Positions 60,638 to 64,000 of a DNA stretch of 64,000 nt are shown here, piece after piece (the first letter of the stretch is position 1; every line of letters starts with the position of its first letter). The position numbers were made by a program, and so were the translations under genes. The notes beneath the pieces were generated by a model. The model made no database searches. It had not been told where the DNA came from and saw only the letters and a list, made by a program, of their open reading frames with translations. Source of the stretch: Variovorax paradoxus (GTDB lineage: Bacteria; Pseudomonadota; Gammaproteobacteria; Burkholderiales; Burkholderiaceae_C); contig NZ_LR743508.1 in NCBI RefSeq assembly GCF_902712855.1, positions 1,178,001 to 1,242,000 of the forward strand. Direction: 5' to 3'.

Positions 60638-62886
60638 AGCGGGAGAACGAGCTGGACTGGCTGGCCTGCGAGCCCGGCCCGTCCGCCGCGCCCGACTGGC
60701 GCGTGCTGGTGGTCGACCGGGACGCCGGCGTGCATGCCGCGGCGCGTGCCGCGCTGCAGGGCCTCACGCTGTTCGACCGGCCGCTGGTGTTCGTGCATGC
60801 GTACTCGGGCGAGGAGGCGCGTGCGATCGTGCTGCGCGAGCGCGAGCTCGCCATGGTCATCCTCGACGTGGTGACGGAAAGCGCGAGCGCCGGGCTCGAC
60901 CTGGTCGACTTCATCCGCCACACGGCCGGCCTGCGCAACACGCGCATCGTGCTGCGCACGGGCGGCCCCGGCCACGTGCCGGCGCTGGACACGCTGCTGC
61001 GCTACGACATCAACGACTACCGGACCAAGGCCGAGCTCACGCAGGACCGCCTGCTGGCCATGGTGGTCACGGCGGTGCGCTCGTACAAGCAGCTGTGCGC
61101 CATCGAGGCCAACAGCCGCGGGCTGGAGCTCATCGTGCGCTCCAGCGCCTCGCTGCTGGAGGAGACCGATCTGCGCGCCTTCGCCAGCGGCGTCATCACG
61201 CAGCTCACCGCGCTGCTGGGCGCGGCGGGCGACGGGCTGGTCTGCGCGCAGGGCCTGCAGCCGGCTCACGGGCACCTCGGCGATCGCGCCGGCCGCGCGA
61301 ACCACGGCCACCGCGTGCTGGCGGCGGCCGGCCGCTTCGCCCGCCTCATCGACCTGCCGCTGGACGCGGTGCCCGAGGCGCCGGTGCAGCAGCTGCTGCG
61401 CCGCGCGCTGGTGGCAGGCGGCAACGTCTACGGCGAGGACGGCGGCCTGGCCCTGCACATCGGCCGCAAGGACGAGCAGGACATGGCGGTCTTCATCGAC
61501 ACCGCCGGACTGCACAGCGACCTCGACCGGCAACTGCTGGACGTGTTCAGCGTCAACCTCGGCACGCTGCTGCACCGCCGGGGCCTGCTGGAGCGGCTGC
61601 ACGAATCCGCGTACCACGACCCGCTGGTGAGCCTGCCCAACCGCACGCACTTCGTCGAGAAGGTCGACGACTGCGCGCGCGAAGGCATGCGCGACCACAT
61701 CCTGGCGCTGGTCGACATCGACGACTTCAGCGCCACCAACGACGTGATGGGCCACCGCTTCGGCGACCGCCTGCTGCAGACCGTGGCCCGCCGCCTGACC
61801 AGCGCATTGCCGGCCGACGTGCTGCTGGCCCGCCTGGGCGCCGACACCTTCGGCGTGCTCGGGCCGATCGGGCAGGTGTCGCCGCAGCAGATGCTGGAAT
61901 GCGTGCGCCAGCCGCTGGACGTCGACGGCGTGCCGCACAAGGTCTCGCTGACCTGCGGCTACGTGCTGCTTCCCGAAGACCCGCAGGCCGGCATCGACCT
62001 CGTCAAGGACGCCACGCTGGCCCTGAAGCGCGCCAAGCGCGACCACCGGGGCCAGCACCTGCAGTACTCGGCCCACATGGGCGCCGAGGCGCGAGCGCGC
62101 GCCATCCTGCTGTCCGACTTGCGCGCCGCCATCGACAACGCGCAGTTGTTCCTGGTCTACCAGCCGCAGCTCAACCTGGGCACCCGCGCGCTGGTGGGGC
62201 TCGAGGCGCTGCTGCGCTGGCGCGCCGAAGACGGCAGCCTGGTGCCGCCGGACCGGTTCATTCCGGTGGCCGAGCATTCGGGCCTGATCGTGGCGCTGGG
62301 GCAATGGGTGCTGTCCACGGCCTGCCGGACCATGCGCGAGCTGCTCGACGCGGACCGCGCACCGCTGCGCATGGCCGTCAACGTCTCGACCGTTCAGCTG
62401 CAGGACCCGGGATTCTTCGAGACCGTGCGCGCGGCGCTGTCGCACAGCCGGCTGCAGGGCCATCACCTGGAGCTGGAGATCACCGAGTCGGTGGCCGCGT
62501 TGCCCACGCAGCTGCTGGAATCGACGCTGGCGGCGTTGCGTGCGGAAGGCATCTCGATCGCCATCGACGACTTCGGCACCGGCTACTCGTCGCTGAGCTA
62601 CCTGGAGCGGCTGCCGCTGGACCGCATCAAGATCGACGGCACCTTCGTGCGCCAGCTCGGCGAGACGCAGGGCGCGCGCATCGCCGAGATGATCGCGCAG
62701 CTGGGCCGCAAGCTCGGCCTGCACGTGCTGGCCGAGGGCATCGAGGACGCCGCGGCCTGGCAGGCGCTGCAGGCCATGGACTGCGACGAAGGGCAGGGCT
62801 ACTACATCGCCAGGCCGATGGACAAGGGCAGCCTGCTGCGCTGGCTGCATGAGCGGGCGGAACGCGCCGGAGGCGCCACGGCCTGA
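60634..62886 (+). CDS. REC-DUF3369-GGDEF-EAL phosphodiesterase
   Basis: A 750-residue cytoplasmic response regulator. Order: receiver (about 20-140, VVDRDAGVHAAARAAL, ILDVV with the Asp), DUF3369-like region (150-320), a GGDEF domain whose motif reads GADTF and which should be inactive for synthesis, and an EAL domain (490-740) with EALLRW, NVSTVQLQDP, ELEITES, DDFGTGYSSLSYL, DRIKIDG and AEGIEDAAAW intact. It therefore most likely hydrolyses c-di-GMP. Its ATG overlaps the SiaD stop, so cyclase and hydrolase are made together. Confidence 0.92.
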   Translation: MKRENELDWLACEPGPSAAPDWRVLVVDRDAGVHAAARAALQGLTLFDRPLVFVHAYSGEEARAIVLRERELAMVILDVVTESASAGLDLVDFIRHTAGLRNTRIVLRTGGPGHVPALDTLLRYDINDYRTKAELTQDRLLAMVVTAVRSYKQLCAIEANSRGLELIVRSSASLLEETDLRAFASGVITQLTALLGAAGDGLVCAQGLQPAHGHLGDRAGRANHGHRVLAAAGRFARLIDLPLDAVPEAPVQQLLRRALVAGGNVYGEDGGLALHIGRKDEQDMAVFIDTAGLHSDLDRQLLDVFSVNLGTLLHRRGLLERLHESAYHDPLVSLPNRTHFVEKVDDCAREGMRDHILALVDIDDFSATNDVMGHRFGDRLLQTVARRLTSALPADVLLARLGADTFGVLGPIGQVSPQQMLECVRQPLDVDGVPHKVSLTCGYVLLPEDPQAGIDLVKDATLALKRAKRDHRGQHLQYSAHMGAEARARAILLSDLRAAIDNAQLFLVYQPQLNLGTRALVGLEALLRWRAEDGSLVPPDRFIPVAEHSGLIVALGQWVLSTACRTMRELLDADRAPLRMAVNVSTVQLQDPGFFETVRAALSHSRLQGHHLELEITESVAALPTQLLESTLAALRAEGISIAIDDFGTGYSSLSYLERLPLDRIKIDGTFVRQLGETQGARIAEMIAQLGRKLGLHVLAEGIEDAAAWQALQAMDCDEGQGYYIARPMDKGSLLRWLHERAERAGGATA

Positions 62887-62906
62887 TCCGCAGGCGGCCG
62901 CGCGGC

Positions 62907-64000
62907 TCAGTGGCCGGCGAACTTCACGATCGCGTCGATGACCGGCGCGCTGTCGCCGCTCCACCAGAAGTGGTCGGCGCCGTCGAGCGGATGCCACACC
63001 GCGCCTGGAATCGCCGCGGCCAGGTGCTCGCCCGCTTCGAACCGCACCGCGCGGTCGCCGCGCCGGTGCATCACGAGCGTCGGCACGGCGATGCGCGCCA
63101 GCTCCTGTCGCAGGTCGGCATTGCGCAGGCCGTCCAGCACGGCCTTCAGGCCACCGGGAGAGGCGGCATGCCGCACCAGGCGGGCCCACCAGGCGCGCGA
63201 CGCCGCATCGTCCTGCTCGCTCGGCGCGAATGTCTCTATGCCCACCGGCCCGCCCCATCCGGCCACGAGCCGCGCGAGCCAGACGTCGTACGCGGCCGCG
63301 GGCAGGGCCCACGGGTAGTCCGGCGCGGCGCAGCCCCGCGCCAGCGATCCGAAAAGGCACAGCCCCGCGACGCGGTCCGGCCGGTCCACGGCCAGGCACA
63401 TCGCGCCCAGGCCGCCCTCGGACGACCCGAAGAGCCAGGCGCGCGGCACCTTCGCGTCGTCGAGGATGGCGGTGATGTCCTGGGCCAGCGCGGCCGGGGT
63501 GCTCGCGGCCCCGAGGCGCTCGGACAGGCCGAGCCCGCGCCGGTCGAACAGGATCACCCGGAAGCGTCGGGCCAGCGCCTGCACGCATGCGCGGAACGGC
63601 GGATGTTCCAGGGCGAGTTCGATGTGGCCCACGAACCCCGGGCAGACGACCATGGCCTGCTCGCCCGCACCGAGCACCGTGTACGCAATCGCCCCGGCGG
63701 CGCTGTCGGCGAACCGCACGCCCGGCCGCTCGACGGGGTGGGCGGTCGAGCGCTGGAGGTCTTGCGTCATGCGCAGGTAGGCCGCTTCGGTCTGCGGGCC
63801 GGGACGGATGCCGAACTCCGCGCGCAGCACTTCCGCACAGCGCGTGTAGGCGGCCTCCACACCCGCGCTGTGGCCCTGCAGGGCGTGCAGCCGCATCAGG
63901 AGGACGTGGCTCGGCTCGCGGCAGGCATCGAGCGACAGCAGCGTCTCGGCCAGCTCCAGTGCCGCCGCGAACTCGCCGCTTCCGGCCAATGCATCGACGA
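62907..64000 (-). CDS. BTAD / alpha-beta hydrolase fusion regulator (partial)
   Basis: The C-terminal 364 codons of a larger protein that continues beyond the right edge. The first part (LETLLSLDACREPSHVLLMRLHALQGHSAGVEAAYTRCAEVLRAEFGIRPGPQT-type segments) is a bacterial transcriptional activator domain (BTAD), preceded presumably by a winged helix outside the window. The rest is an alpha/beta hydrolase fold: FDRRGLGLSE, GSSEGGLGAMCLA with the nucleophile Ser, HRRGDRAVRFEAGEHLAAAIPG and DGADHFWWSGD with Asp and His. Such fusions occur in adenylate cyclase-like and transcription-factor contexts; the ligand is unknown. The leftward stop is at 62907. Confidence 0.85.
   Translation of the reverse strand, partial: VDALAGSGEFAAALELAETLLSLDACREPSHVLLMRLHALQGHSAGVEAAYTRCAEVLRAEFGIRPGPQTEAAYLRMTQDLQRSTAHPVERPGVRFADSAAGAIAYTVLGAGEQAMVVCPGFVGHIELALEHPPFRACVQALARRFRVILFDRRGLGLSERLGAASTPAALAQDITAILDDAKVPRAWLFGSSEGGLGAMCLAVDRPDRVAGLCLFGSLARGCAAPDYPWALPAAAYDVWLARLVAGWGGPVGIETFAPSEQDDAASRAWWARLVRHAASPGGLKAVLDGLRNADLRQELARIAVPTLVMHRRGDRAVRFEAGEHLAAAIPGAVWHPLDGADHFWWSGDSAPVIDAIVKFAGH

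Overview
The window is about 67% G+C and reads as chromosome of a betaproteobacterium of the Comamonadaceae, most likely Variovorax or a close relative. The basis is the combination of Bug/TctC-type solute receptors with a TctDE-like two-component pair, a protocatechuate branch with a fused dehydroshikimate dehydratase, single-domain FrcA-type ATPase genes, and dispersed G+C-rich intergenic repeats of a kind common in that family. The assignment is inference from gene content, not from a marker gene.

Layout. 1-7.6 kb: a NarL-type response regulator and its 7TM sensor kinase (cut by the window edge), a small coiled-coil protein, chorismate synthase aroC, a 165-bp hairpin-forming MITE-like element, an MFS transporter, and a decayed aspartate exchange/decarboxylation locus (truncated aspT, aspD fragment fused in frame to the tail of an unrelated secreted protein). 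7.8-24.5 kb: a type VI secretion island with vgrG, a pentapeptide-repeat protein, two long Rhs effectors sharing near-identical core blocks but carrying different toxin tips (a DUF4329/JAMM-like tip and a YwqJ-like deaminase tip), and an A+T-richer array of immunity genes, immunity remnants and a displaced Rhs tip.

24.6-29 kb: a frcBCA-type sugar ABC transporter with a ROK repressor gene and a perfect palindromic operator candidate. 29-31.2 kb: small housekeeping or unknown genes. 31.3-36 kb: two Bug receptors flanking a TctDE-type sensor/regulator pair. 36-46.7 kb: an IclR regulator with a strong palindromic operator and a quinate/shikimate-to-beta-ketoadipate cluster: two AroE-like dehydrogenases, pcaB, pcaC, an MFS exporter or importer, pcaD, a fused QuiC-type dehydratase and a ShiA-like permease. 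pcaGH, pcaIJ and pcaF are not in the window, so the ring-opening and thiolytic steps must be encoded elsewhere.

46.7-56 kb: a FrnE-like DsbA protein, a DUF1800/DUF1501 secreted pair (the first with a frameshift at its lipoprotein signal), G+C-rich palindromic repeats, a JmjC/cupin-like dioxygenase with a hairpin over its ribosome binding site, a schlafen-type AlbA_2 protein and a candidate structured RNA. 56-64 kb: DAHP synthase, a SiaABCD-like partner-switch and c-di-GMP operon whose SiaA carries CBS domains in place of a membrane sensor, a REC-GGDEF-EAL phosphodiesterase in the same operon, and a BTAD-alpha/beta hydrolase gene cut by the right edge.

The most unusual material is the Rhs/immunity island (mosaic cores, triplicated immunity family, displaced toxin tip with its own immunity gene, nonsense-broken SUKH-3 gene), the aspT/aspD deletion chimera, the MITE that supplies the last bases of aroC, and the CBS-type SiaA operon.
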